Positions 18,822 through 26,818 of a stretch of DNA of 33,111 nucleotides are shown piece by piece. The position numbers were made by a program, and so were the translations under genes. The number at the start of each line of letters is the position of its first letter. The stretch's first letter is position 1. The stretch comes from Paraglaciecola sp. Lineage in GTDB: Bacteria; Pseudomonadota; Gammaproteobacteria; Enterobacterales; Alteromonadaceae. The stretch spans positions 33,003 through 66,113 of the forward strand of contig NZ_JANQVQ010000030.1 in assembly GCF_030730205.1 (NCBI RefSeq). Reading direction: 5' to 3'. A model generated the notes under the pieces. That model saw only the letters and a list, made by a program, of their open reading frames with translations, did no database searches and was not told the origin of the DNA.

Positions 18822-19211
18822 ATGGCATGGGATCTTAACCAACTTGAGGCCCTATTGAGTGACAACCAAGATTTGGTTGTGACTAAAGAACAAAACTGCT
18901 TGATGATCGCTAACAGTGACGGAATAGACGCGTGGTTAGCCATCAGTGGTGAGCAAATCATCGTTGAAACCTTATTGTTCGCTAAAAGTGAAGTCAAGGA
19001 TAGTGCAGCGTTAAATGAAGAAATTTTAAAAACCCACATGCTGTTCCCGCTGACAACAGTAGGAATATCGCAAGTAGGGGGTGATGAATACTACACAGCA
19101 TTTGGTTCACTCAGCTCTCAGTCAAAAGCCGAAAGCATTGTCATTGAATTGAATACCCTGTTCCAGAATGTGGAAGCATTTATTGATGCTTACCAGATAC
19201 ATCTAAAATAA
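18822..19211 (+). CDS. yjfI: YjfI-like protein (DUF2170)
   Basis: This 129-residue cytoplasmic protein is similar in length and position to E. coli YjfI (DUF2170), function unknown. It has no signal peptide or membrane helix. It is acidic, with a short alpha/beta pattern: WDLNQLEALLSDNQDL, then a strand-rich middle containing AISGEQIIVETLLF, and a helical C-terminus. AGGAGAG precedes the ATG. It opens a tightly spaced operon (14 bases to the next gene) that continues with a PspA-like protein. In E. coli the two are also adjacent. A link to control of the PspA-like protein is plausible but not shown. Confidence 0.8.
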   Translation: MAWDLNQLEALLSDNQDLVVTKEQNCLMIANSDGIDAWLAISGEQIIVETLLFAKSEVKDSAALNEEILKTHMLFPLTTVGISQVGGDEYYTAFGSLSSQSKAESIVIELNTLFQNVEAFIDAYQIHLK

Positions 19212-19225
19212 CTGAGGAAACGATT

Positions 19226-19906
19226 ATGTCAGTTTGGAGAAAATTAGTTACAGCCATTAAAGGTGGCGCAACAGAAGCAGCCCAGAGCGTGGTAGATGGT
19301 CAAGCCATTCGTATTCTTGAACAAGAAATCCGTGAAGCGAAAGACGAGTTGCGTAAGTCTGACCATGCCAGAACCCAAATTTTGGCTAAATGTAAATTAG
19401 CGCAGCAAAAAGTAGACAGCTTGCAGGGTTCGATTGAACAGTACGAAGCTCATGCTCGCAAAGCGGTGGATACTGATCGCCAACTGGCTCTTGATTGCGC
19501 TCAAAAAGTAGCTGAGTTAAAAGCTGAACAAGAGGCGGAAAACCAATACTTAGCGCAATTCCGCCAGTCAGAAAAGCAATTGGCAAACAATATCAGTCAA
19601 GCGAAAGCAAATTTAAAACGCCTTGAGCAACAAGTTGATATGGTCAAAGCCACTGAATCGGTACAAAAAGCCCAAGTGGCGGTGTCATCGCGTCACTTAG
19701 GTGCCAACAGTAAAATGAAAACAGCGACTGAATCGTTGCAACGTATTCAAGAAAAACAAACTTTGCGTAATGCTGAATTGCAGGCCGCTGAAGAACTTGC
19801 TGCAGATGAAAGCAGTGATGATTTAGAAAAACGCTTGGCTGCTGCAGGGATTAAAGGCAGTAAAGTGTCTGCTGATGATGAGTTAAGTCGAATATTAGGT
19901 CAATAA
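19226..19906 (+). CDS. yjfJ: PspA/IM30 family membrane-remodelling protein (YjfJ-like)
   Basis: The 226-residue protein is almost wholly helical, with long heptad-like coiled coil between about residues 25 and 185 (for example QEIREAKDELRKSDHARTQI). The amphipathic N-terminus SVWRKLVTAIKGGATEAAQ could bind membrane. This fits the PspA/IM30/Vipp1 family, bacterial ESCRT-III relatives that bind and repair stressed membranes. The C-terminal ADDELSRILGQ recalls the short end helix of YjfJ (232 residues in E. coli). It is a paralogue-type PspA, not the sigma54-controlled pspABC form: no pspB, pspC or pspF is nearby. TGAGGAAA precedes the ATG. It is encoded just before a K+ channel gene. Confidence 0.88.
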   Translation: MSVWRKLVTAIKGGATEAAQSVVDGQAIRILEQEIREAKDELRKSDHARTQILAKCKLAQQKVDSLQGSIEQYEAHARKAVDTDRQLALDCAQKVAELKAEQEAENQYLAQFRQSEKQLANNISQAKANLKRLEQQVDMVKATESVQKAQVAVSSRHLGANSKMKTATESLQRIQEKQTLRNAELQAAEELAADESSDDLEKRLAAAGIKGSKVSADDELSRILGQ

Positions 19907-19924
19907 TAGGAGTCTTCGCGCTAA

Positions 19925-20986
19925 ATGATTAGCAGAAAACTTCGTAAACTTATAACGAGAGTATTTTCGGAGATGCGCTGGTACACCATTGTACTGGCGC
20001 TTGCTTTTTATGCCGCAAGTACTTGGATATTATTATGGTTAGCGGATGAGAAAGCTCTCATTCAAAGTACTGATTTTATTTATTGGCTTGTAGTAACAGG
20101 CTCCACTGTCGGTTATGGTGATTTTTCTCCTTCTACCGAAGCGGGTAAGTATCTCGTCGCTTTTTACGTCATTCCTTTAGGTCTCAGTATTTTTGCTTTA
20201 GTCTTAGGCCGCGTTGCCAATTGGGTTTCAAATCAGTGGCAAAAAGGAGCAAGAGGTTTGAAAGATTTAGATATTGAAGATCACATACTCGTTTTAGGCT
20301 GGAACGGGCACCGCACCTTACGATTATTAAAATTACTGCTGCGCGAACGGGCCTCAGTAGAGGGTAATCCCGCTATTGTGTTATGTGTCAGGGCCGATAT
20401 TACCAACCCTTTGCCGGACGAAATTGAGTTTGTCAAAGTCTCCACCTTTAGTAATGACATCGATATGGACAGAGCATGTGTGGCAAGCGCAAAAGTCATT
20501 TTGATGGATAACCCTGAAGATGATCTCACCATGACCACCGCCCTTTATTGCAGTCAGCGCAACCCAAATGCACAAATGGTGGCTTATTTTAATGACGAAA
20601 GCTTAGTTCCTTTATTACAAAGACACTGCCCGAATATTGAGTGCACCCCGAGCGTGGCAGTAGAAATGCTAGCAAAGGCCGCGTTTGATCCCGGTTCTAG
20701 TTTGTTGCATCACGATTTGCTGGATGTGGATGAAGGCAATGCCCAATATTCTGTTACCCTACCCTCTGATATTCCGCCAATTAAAATCGCGCAATTATTT
20801 ATGGGTTTAAAAAGAGACTATCGAGCAACCCTGATTGGTCTAGCGCGAGCCAACGACAAGCTGTCAATTCAGGTAAACCCAGATTTATCCGAAGATGTAT
20901 TTGGCGACGATAAGATTTTTTACATTGCTGATGAAAGAATCCAAAAGTTTGATTGGCAGGCCTTTGTAGGAGAAACCTATGTTTAG
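19925..20986 (+). CDS. Two-helix potassium channel with RCK/TrkA-N-like domain
   Basis: A 353-residue inner-membrane protein. It has membrane helix 1 (about 19-40), a pore loop with the K+ selectivity filter TVGYGD at residues 61-66, and helix 2 (about 76-100), the minimal channel fold. From residue 119 a Rossmann-like domain begins ILVLGWNGHRTLRLLKLLL, and later VILMDNPEDDLTMTTAL follows, as in regulatory RCK/TrkA-N domains that gate channels with nucleotides or ions. The glycine motif is altered (GWNGH in place of GxGxxG), so the ligand cannot be guessed. The last eight bases overlap the next gene, so translation is probably coupled. E. coli yjfIJKLMC has no channel at this place. Confidence 0.9.
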   Translation: MISRKLRKLITRVFSEMRWYTIVLALAFYAASTWILLWLADEKALIQSTDFIYWLVVTGSTVGYGDFSPSTEAGKYLVAFYVIPLGLSIFALVLGRVANWVSNQWQKGARGLKDLDIEDHILVLGWNGHRTLRLLKLLLRERASVEGNPAIVLCVRADITNPLPDEIEFVKVSTFSNDIDMDRACVASAKVILMDNPEDDLTMTTALYCSQRNPNAQMVAYFNDESLVPLLQRHCPNIECTPSVAVEMLAKAAFDPGSSLLHHDLLDVDEGNAQYSVTLPSDIPPIKIAQLFMGLKRDYRATLIGLARANDKLSIQVNPDLSEDVFGDDKIFYIADERIQKFDWQAFVGETYV

Positions 20987-21623
20987 CCGTTTGTTTGGTA
21001 AAAAAGCCCCGGAAAAAGCAAAAACCCCAGAGATTATGGGTCTGTATTTGGGCGGTTCATTTCAAATAGAACCCTTGAAGCTGCGAGTATTAGAGCCACA
21101 ATTAGTCATAAACAAGGCCGCTTCAACTCATATTATTCAAGCGGTAGGCGAAGTGAATCTCGACACTGGCGGTAAAATTTTGCGTTTTTACACTGACGAT
21201 GATGCGTTTTTACAAGTTATTTTAGACGGCGGTGACACTGAAAGTCACATTACCGATGTAAAGCTGTGGTACTTTTATGAGACGAAAACCGTTGGTAGTG
21301 ATAAACAGTGGGAAACGCTTATTAATGAAGGCATTTCACAAGCTCATTATAATGTTGAGGGATATCAGTTTTCGAGGGTGTGGGAAGCCATTGGCGATAA
21401 GTCCCCCCCCGTAGCAATGACTGAGCGTACCTACGAAGAAGATGGCGATGTCAGCGAAACCGACCAATTTGTGATGCTTTATGAACGCGCCTTGGATGAC
21501 GACCAAGTTGAAACCTTGCTGGTTTGTGGTGAAGAAAAGTTGATAAACGGCAATTTTGATCGCTGTTTAGTGCTAAGCACAGGCTTCAACCTGACCCAAG
21601 GTGATATAACAATCAACGGATAA
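20979..21623 (+). CDS. yjfK: YjfK-like protein (DUF2491)
   Basis: This 214-residue protein, predicted cytoplasmic, matches the DUF2491 family of E. coli YjfK; function unknown. A basic N-terminus (MFSRLFGKKAPEKAK) precedes a beta-rich body with LYLGGSFQIEPLKLRVLEP, DDDAFLQVILDGG and LWYFYET. An acidic region (EEDGDVSETDQFVMLYER) follows in the C-terminal third. It overlaps the channel gene by eight bases and has TAGGAG upstream of the ATG, so the two are likely made together. A run of eight C residues at 21413-21420 lies inside the gene and is unusual at this base composition. Confidence 0.82.
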   Translation: MFSRLFGKKAPEKAKTPEIMGLYLGGSFQIEPLKLRVLEPQLVINKAASTHIIQAVGEVNLDTGGKILRFYTDDDAFLQVILDGGDTESHITDVKLWYFYETKTVGSDKQWETLINEGISQAHYNVEGYQFSRVWEAIGDKSPPVAMTERTYEEDGDVSETDQFVMLYERALDDDQVETLLVCGEEKLINGNFDRCLVLSTGFNLTQGDITING

Positions 21624-21660
21624 TGCCCCAACAAAATATAGACAGCTAAGAGGAATACAC

Positions 21661-22077
21661 ATGGACACGATATTACATTCAATTGCAGGCTTGGGAAATT
21701 TTGCTTTATATTTTGCGATTTCCATTGCCTTGTTGTTTGTCTTCAAAATTATCTATGCTTTTGTCACACCACACGATGAGTGGAAACTGGTTAAAGAAGA
21801 CAAAAATGTCGCCGCTGCCGTTGGTTTCGGTGGTGCGATGATAGGTTTCAGTATTGCCTTAGCAGGTGCCGCGACCAATTCCTTATCATTGATTGATTTT
21901 ATCATCTGGGGGATCGTGGCCATATTGGCTCAATCTGTTGCCTTTGCTTTGCTTCGCTTTACCTTTATGCCCAAAATTGCTGAACGCATCAATCAAAACG
22001 AAGTGTCTGCAGGAACCATGTTAGCGGCAATGTCGATTTCAGTAGGGCTGCTAAACGCTGCCTGCATGACCTACTAG
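21661..22077 (+). CDS. yjfL: YjfL-like inner-membrane protein (DUF350)
   Basis: This 138-residue protein has four membrane helices (about 13-36, 52-71, 76-98 and 114-136), as in the DUF350 family, of which E. coli YjfL (132 residues) is a member. Family features include the conserved first helix ending in PHDEWKLVKEDKNVAAAVGFGGAMIGFSIALA and the charge-poor last helix. DUF350 genes often lie with PspA-like and ATP-grasp or polyamine-type enzymes, as recalled from published neighbourhood surveys. AGAGGA precedes the ATG. It may form a membrane partner for the PspA-like protein; this is inference. Confidence 0.88.
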   Translation: MDTILHSIAGLGNFALYFAISIALLFVFKIIYAFVTPHDEWKLVKEDKNVAAAVGFGGAMIGFSIALAGAATNSLSLIDFIIWGIVAILAQSVAFALLRFTFMPKIAERINQNEVSAGTMLAAMSISVGLLNAACMTY

Positions 22078-22085
22078 GAGGGTTT

Positions 22086-22700
22086 ATGCCAGCTACGCTA
22101 AAACGCTCAAAGTCTATTAATCTGTCTAGAATGCGCAAAGGGTTTACCGTTAAGCCTTTGGCCTTAGGTATTGCCGCCATTTTTTTAAGTGCATGTGGCG
22201 AAGAAAAACAAGACGCGACCATTTACACCAATGCAGATGAGTGTGCCCAAGCCAATCCAGGTATGGTTGAACAATGCAACACCGCCTATCAAGACGCACT
22301 TGTTGAAGCACAGCGCACCGGGCCAAAGTACGCTTCAGCCAGAGATTGTGAAGCAGAATTTGGGGCAAATCAGTGCCAAGTAGTACGCCAAGAAAGTGGC
22401 TCTTTTTTTATGCCCTTCATGGCCGGTTACATGTTAAGTAATTTACTATCGCCTCGCGGTTATTATAGCCAGCCAATGTATACCTCTTACTCACCCTACT
22501 CTTCGTATCGAAATCGCTGGGTTGGCTCAGATGGTTATGATTTTGGTGACACCCGCAAACGCAATATGCGGGTTAATAAAGACGCCTTTAAAGCAAAACC
22601 TGCGGTCAGTAAAACCATGAGCCGAGGCGGTTTTGGTAGCAGTGTAAGAGCAAAATCTAGTTGGGGTAGCAGCTCATCAAAAAGTAGTTGGGGCAGCTAA
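22086..22700 (+). CDS. yjfM: YjfM-like lipoprotein (DUF1190)
   Basis: The 204-residue protein has a long basic N-region (1-23), a hydrophobic core and the lipobox LSAC, with C37 as the lipid anchor. The next residues, Gly-Glu, do not include the Asp that keeps lipoproteins in the inner membrane, so the outer membrane is likelier. Four more cysteines (C53, C64, C88, C97) could form two disulfides in the periplasm. A Tyr/Ser-rich middle (GYYSQPMYTSYSPYSSY) leads to a low-complexity tail rich in Ser, Gly and Trp (KSSWGSSSSKSSWGS). It matches DUF1190/YjfM (about 212 residues in E. coli). It is eight bases after the DUF350 gene. Confidence 0.85.
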   Translation: MPATLKRSKSINLSRMRKGFTVKPLALGIAAIFLSACGEEKQDATIYTNADECAQANPGMVEQCNTAYQDALVEAQRTGPKYASARDCEAEFGANQCQVVRQESGSFFMPFMAGYMLSNLLSPRGYYSQPMYTSYSPYSSYRNRWVGSDGYDFGDTRKRNMRVNKDAFKAKPAVSKTMSRGGFGSSVRAKSSWGSSSSKSSWGS

Positions 22701-22715
22701 TAATAGCGTTTATTT

Positions 22716-23879
22716 ATGCTTAGAGTAGACATTCAGGAAAGGGATAATTGGCGTAAAAAAGCCTCTGAGTTTGGTTTTACGTTCCATACCATGCAAGGCG
22801 AGCCCTATTGGGATGAGAGCGCCTATTACCAATTTACTCTCAAACAAATAGAAAAAGATCTTGAAGATCCCACCGAAGAAATTCACCAACTGTGTTTGGC
22901 TGTGGTCGACCACGTCGTCAAAGACGATGCATGGCTAAAGAAGTTTCAAATACCGGAATTGTTTTGGCAACCTATCTTAGATTCTTGGACCAATAGAGAC
23001 CCGAGTCTTTATTCGCGTTTAGATTTTGCTTACGACGGAAACGGCCCAGCTAAATTATTTGAAAACAACGCAGATACCCCCACCTCTTTATATGAGTCAG
23101 GCTTTTGGCAGTGGCTGTGGTTAGAAGAGCAAGTAGACAAAGGCAAGCTCAGTAGGCGAGCGGATCAGTTTAATTCTTTACAAGAAAAACTGATTAACCA
23201 GTTTGCTAAAATGGCCAAGCATTATGCAATTGATTCAATGCATTTTGCTTGCTGCAAAGACACAGTAGAAGACAGAGGCACCGTGCAATATTTACAAGAC
23301 TGCGCGTCAGAGGCGGGGCTCATCAGTCAATTTGTGTTTATTGAAGATATTGGCATCAGTGAAAGTGAGCACTTTACCGATTTGAACGACTGCGTCATTG
23401 ATACATTATTTAAACTGTATCCGTGGGAATTTATGCAAAGAGAAGCGTTTGCTTCCTTCATTATGCCTGCCCAAGTCAATTGGATAGAGCCTTTATGGAA
23501 GTCTATCTTGTCAAATAAAGCCCTATTACCCATGTTATGGAAACTGTTTCCTAATCATCCCAATCTACTCCCTTCATATTTTGAAGATGAATTACACTTG
23601 GCAAAAGAGCAAAAGCTGGTTAAAAAGCCTTTGTTCTCCCGTGAAGGCGCCAATATCAGCGTAATAGAACAAGGTCGCACCACAATTGAAGGGCAAGGCC
23701 CCTATGGCCAAGAAGGCTTTATTTATCAAGCCTTTCACGCCTTACCTACCTTCGGTCAAAATCATACATTAATCGGCTCATGGTTAGTGGATGACAAACC
23801 TGCAGGTATCTCGATTCGCGAAGATAAATCACTTATTACCCAAGATTTATCGCGGTATTTACCCCATATTATTTTGTGA
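22716..23879 (+). CDS. yjfC: Glutathionylspermidine-synthetase-like ATP-grasp ligase (YjfC-like)
   Basis: The 387-residue protein corresponds to the C-terminal synthetase half of E. coli GspS, without the amidase half. Active-site positions that I can align by eye are R101 and D103 (RLDFAYDG), E116 and N118 (LFENNAD), K304 (KKPLFSREG) and R368 (AGISIRED), so the ATP-grasp chemistry should be intact. These enzymes join a peptide carboxylate to an amine such as spermidine; the substrate of YjfC-type enzymes is not established to my knowledge. It lies 15 bases after the lipoprotein gene with a weak ribosome binding site, and is the last clear member of the operon. Homologues occupy the same place in E. 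coli. Confidence 0.9.
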   Translation: MLRVDIQERDNWRKKASEFGFTFHTMQGEPYWDESAYYQFTLKQIEKDLEDPTEEIHQLCLAVVDHVVKDDAWLKKFQIPELFWQPILDSWTNRDPSLYSRLDFAYDGNGPAKLFENNADTPTSLYESGFWQWLWLEEQVDKGKLSRRADQFNSLQEKLINQFAKMAKHYAIDSMHFACCKDTVEDRGTVQYLQDCASEAGLISQFVFIEDIGISESEHFTDLNDCVIDTLFKLYPWEFMQREAFASFIMPAQVNWIEPLWKSILSNKALLPMLWKLFPNHPNLLPSYFEDELHLAKEQKLVKKPLFSREGANISVIEQGRTTIEGQGPYGQEGFIYQAFHALPTFGQNHTLIGSWLVDDKPAGISIREDKSLITQDLSRYLPHIIL

Positions 23880-23955
23880 CAATTTGACACTGCTTTTAAA
23901 TGCAAATGCGCTCAAAATATAAAACAAGTCAGCAAACGGTATTGAACTCTGTAAC

Positions 23956-24522
23956 ATGAATCTACGTTGGAAAAATCTAGACACTAAGCAACAAATAAAG
24001 TGGGTAGTGACGGTAATAGCGCTCGTTTCGGCTATTGAAATTATTAACCTGTTAAGTGCAAGGGCGCTCAATCAATTTGGTAATATCCCGCGCTATGTTC
24101 CGGGTTTAAAAGGTATTATCTTTGGTCCATTTTTACATGGCAGCTTGCAGCATTTTTTCTCTAATATTATTCCTTTGGCTATTTTTACCTACCTAACCTT
24201 GCAATACGGTACAAAACGATACTGGCTTGTTACCCTTTGGATCATAGTGTTGTCTGGCATCTTAGTGTGGCTATTTGGCCGCTCCGCTAGTCATATCGGT
24301 GCCAGCGGACTCATTTACGGTTATTTTGGCTTTTTATTGGTCGCGGGCTTTTTGAGCAAAAGTTTTAAATTGTTGATCATCTCGTTAGTTGTCGCCTTTT
24401 TTTACGGAGGACTCATTTTTGGGGTGATGCCAACCAGTTCATTTGTGTCTTGGGAGTCACATTTGTTTGGCTTTATCACGGGTATCATAGCCGCGAAATT
24501 ATGGGCAAAGCCTACAAATTAA
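23956..24522 (+). CDS. Rhomboid family intramembrane serine protease
   Basis: This 188-residue protein with about six membrane helices carries the full rhomboid signature: H66 and N70 in HGSLQHFFSN, the nucleophile S117 in GASG (115-118), and the base H169 in SWESHLFGFITG. It should therefore be an active intramembrane protease that cleaves single-pass membrane proteins. It lacks the extra cytoplasmic N-terminal domain of E. coli GlpG (276 residues). It begins 76 bases after the ATP-grasp gene on the same strand, with no terminator seen between, so it may be co-transcribed with that operon. Its substrate cannot be told from sequence. Confidence 0.9.
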   Translation: MNLRWKNLDTKQQIKWVVTVIALVSAIEIINLLSARALNQFGNIPRYVPGLKGIIFGPFLHGSLQHFFSNIIPLAIFTYLTLQYGTKRYWLVTLWIIVLSGILVWLFGRSASHIGASGLIYGYFGFLLVAGFLSKSFKLLIISLVVAFFYGGLIFGVMPTSSFVSWESHLFGFITGIIAAKLWAKPTN

Positions 24523-24611
24523 TCCTAGCGATTAACTAAAAGTTTTAATAGGTCTGGTACAACAAAAAACCTATAATGAAAAGGTAATTAGCGTTGTTAA
24601 ATAGGTATTCA

Positions 24612-25313
24612 ATGAGCGAAAAGAACGAAAAGAAACCAGGAGGAATGTTAGGTAATTTAGCCTTCAACATCATAATTCCTGTATTGATTATGACCAAACT
24701 CAGCGGTGAAGATAGCCTCGGGCCCGCTTGGAGTATTGTAGTGGCGTTAATATTTCCTATTGGCTTTGGTTTATGGGATTTAAAACAATCGGGCAAAGTA
24801 AACGCTTTCTCGGTACTTGGCATCGTCAGTGTCATACTCACAGGTGGTATTAGCTTATTGAAATTGCCTGCTGAATACATCGCAATAAAAGAGGCGGCGA
24901 TCCCAGCGCTGATTGGATTAGCAGTATTAATCACTCAACGTACTAGTAAACCCTTGCTCAAAGTACTTGTGCTGAATGAGCAGATTGTAAATTGGCACAA
25001 TCTCAATCAGTCTCTGGCGGCATGCGGTAAATCAGCCTTGTTCGAAAAGAAGCTGGCTATTGGCTCTTATATTGTTGCGGGTTCGTTTTTTATGTCCTCA
25101 GCACTGAACTATATTTTAGCAAAAGTCATACTCGTTAGCCCTCCTGGAAGTACTGAGTACACCGAAGAGCTTGGCCATATGACGGCCTTGAGTTACCCCG
25201 TTATCGTTATTCCTAGCATGGTTATGTTACTTGGGGCGCTATGGTACGTGTTTTCGCAAATCAAAAAGTTAACTGGACAAGATCTCGATCACTTCTTAGT
25301 AGATGGAAAATAA
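24612..25313 (+). CDS. VC0807-like multispanning membrane protein
   Basis: A 233-residue protein with about six membrane helices. The stretch NIIIPVLIMTKLSGEDSLGP, followed by FPIGFGLWDL, TGGISLLKLP and IKEAAIPALIGLAVL, resembles the VC0807 family of Vibrio, function unknown. I chose the ATG at 24612, with AGG six bases upstream, over an in-frame TTG six codons earlier. It follows the rhomboid gene by about 90 bases and ends before a strong terminator, so it may be the last gene of a long plus-strand unit or a separate gene. No enzymatic motif is visible. Confidence 0.72.
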   Translation: MSEKNEKKPGGMLGNLAFNIIIPVLIMTKLSGEDSLGPAWSIVVALIFPIGFGLWDLKQSGKVNAFSVLGIVSVILTGGISLLKLPAEYIAIKEAAIPALIGLAVLITQRTSKPLLKVLVLNEQIVNWHNLNQSLAACGKSALFEKKLAIGSYIVAGSFFMSSALNYILAKVILVSPPGSTEYTEELGHMTALSYPVIVIPSMVMLLGALWYVFSQIKKLTGQDLDHFLVDGK

Positions 25314-25331
25314 TACGAGAAAATAGCACAT

Positions 25332-25380
25332 AAAAAAAAGCCCCCAATAGTTGGAATATTCAACTTCTGGGGGCTTTTTT
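25332..25380. terminator. Bidirectional terminator between convergent genes
   Basis: GCCCCCA (25340-25346) pairs with TGGGGGC (25368-25374). An inner stem AGTTG / CAACT (25349-25353, 25361-25365) extends it. Eight A residues lie before and six T residues after, so it serves both the VC0807-like gene and the alkaline phosphatase gene. Confidence 0.92.
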
Positions 25381-25403
25381 ACAATTGCGGTTTAACTCAC
25401 ATT

Positions 25404-26696
25404 TTACTTTTTACCCAATAAACTAAACACATTTTTAGCGATGTCGGTGTTGTCTACATGCCCTTTGAATAGATCTTTTCCTGGACCTTTAGCAAATACT
25501 TGCACATCAATACCTGTGTGGCCTGTGGTCGTCCAACCCGTGATAGTACGCTGATCTAAAATAGACTTTAATGCAGAGTAAAACACCTTGTAGTCACTCG
25601 AATCAATATTGTTAAGCTGGGTTTGTTCTTCTTTATTTAACTCAAATCCTAATTGCTCATTAGCAGTAGCAATACGATCCTCGCTTTTAACTAACTGCAT
25701 AGCGATAGTAGTTGGTGAGCTTTTAAGATTTTTTAGCCATTCAGGTTGCCAGTTGTATTCTCCCCTCGCGCCTATCGTCATGCCCCCAGTGCTGTGATCG
25801 GCTGTCACAACAAATAAGGTATCAGGATGTGCATCGACATACTCAGACAACCACATCAACGTTAATGCCATATCGTGCATCTCGCCCATTGATGCGGCGA
25901 TATCATTAGAGTGCCCACCCCAATCGATTTGGCTTCCCTCAACCAGTAAAAAGAAACCCGCGTCATTTTCTAATTGCTTGACAGCGGTTTTAACTAACAA
26001 AGGTAAACGCTGTTTTTCTGGGGTATCTAAGGCCCAAGGCATACCAACGTCAGAAAATAACCCAAGGGTTGGAGTATTGGCTTTCAATTGCTCTACATCT
26101 TGCAGTTTATCAATATATTGATAGCCTGCATTTTTAAACTCTTCGACTAAATTTCTGTCGTCTCGAATGAAGTATTTCCAGCCACCACCTAACATGACAT
26201 CAAGTGTAAATTTGCCATCTAACTTTTCATCAAAATAGCTATTGGCTATTTCATCATAGTTATGGCGGCTGACATTATGGGCAGAATATCCAGCAGGCGT
26301 AGCGTGGTTAATTTGCGATGTGACCGCAACCCCAGTTTTAAGGCCTTGTAGTTTTGCGTATTCAAGTACAGTTGGCACAGGCTGTTTATTAGCATCAACG
26401 CCAATAGCACCATTATAGGTTTTCACCCCAGTTGCGAGGGCTGTTGCGCCTGCGGCCGAATCGGTTACAAAACCTTCGGTGTGCACTGGGTGAGTACTTG
26501 CCATACCAACAAGTAGTTTATCAAAAATGGTTAACTCGACTTCAGGAGTGGCTTTGTCATCCATCAACATTCTGTAAGCTGTTGTGTATTCTGGCCCCAT
26601 TCCGTCGCCAACCACCATGATGATATTTTTGGGCATCGGATTGGCATTTAGCTGGCTACACAGCCCCGCCAACAATAATATTGCACTCTTTTTCAT
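25404..26696 (-). CDS. Alkaline phosphatase (PhoA family)
   Basis: This secreted phosphomonoesterase releases phosphate from organic esters in the periplasm. The 430-residue protein starts with a signal peptide (MKKSAILLLAGLCSQLNA). The metal ligand D31 is in VVGDGMG and the nucleophile S80 in TDSAAGATALATG. Further metal ligands are in EGSQIDWGGHSNDIA and TADHSTGG, and a histidine is in TTGHTG near the C-terminus. It is somewhat shorter than E. coli PhoA (471) and resembles the marine/Vibrio type. CGGAGAA precedes the ATG. I did not find a convincing Pho box in the 122 bases upstream. I give no symbol because marine genomes often hold several PhoA-like enzymes. Confidence 0.9.
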   Translation of the reverse strand: MKKSAILLLAGLCSQLNANPMPKNIIMVVGDGMGPEYTTAYRMLMDDKATPEVELTIFDKLLVGMASTHPVHTEGFVTDSAAGATALATGVKTYNGAIGVDANKQPVPTVLEYAKLQGLKTGVAVTSQINHATPAGYSAHNVSRHNYDEIANSYFDEKLDGKFTLDVMLGGGWKYFIRDDRNLVEEFKNAGYQYIDKLQDVEQLKANTPTLGLFSDVGMPWALDTPEKQRLPLLVKTAVKQLENDAGFFLLVEGSQIDWGGHSNDIAASMGEMHDMALTLMWLSEYVDAHPDTLFVVTADHSTGGMTIGARGEYNWQPEWLKNLKSSPTTIAMQLVKSEDRIATANEQLGFELNKEEQTQLNNIDSSDYKVFYSALKSILDQRTITGWTTTGHTGIDVQVFAKGPGKDLFKGHVDNTDIAKNVFSLLGKK

Positions 26697-26818
26697 CGAT
26701 TCTCCGTGACGTTTTAGATAGTAATCAGTTCGGAGTATAAGCTAGGATGTGCAGCAAAAGGTATTGAAAACAAACATGTTTACAATTTTTCAGTAACGCC
26801 AGTCTGATAGTAAAAAAT

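Noticed and set aside
22621-22700. Ser/Gly/Trp-rich end of the DUF1190 gene as a DNA tandem repeat or array
   Set aside because: The repetition is short, within a reading frame and continuous with the lipoprotein; it is a protein low-complexity tail.
24545-24934. 129-codon minus-strand ORF
   Set aside because: Antisense to the VC0807-like gene, which has a proper start, family-like segments and a terminator.
26697-26818. Pho box before the alkaline phosphatase gene
   Set aside because: No pair of CTGTCAT-like heptamers at the right spacing could be seen in the 122 bases upstream; phosphate control remains possible but is not supported here.
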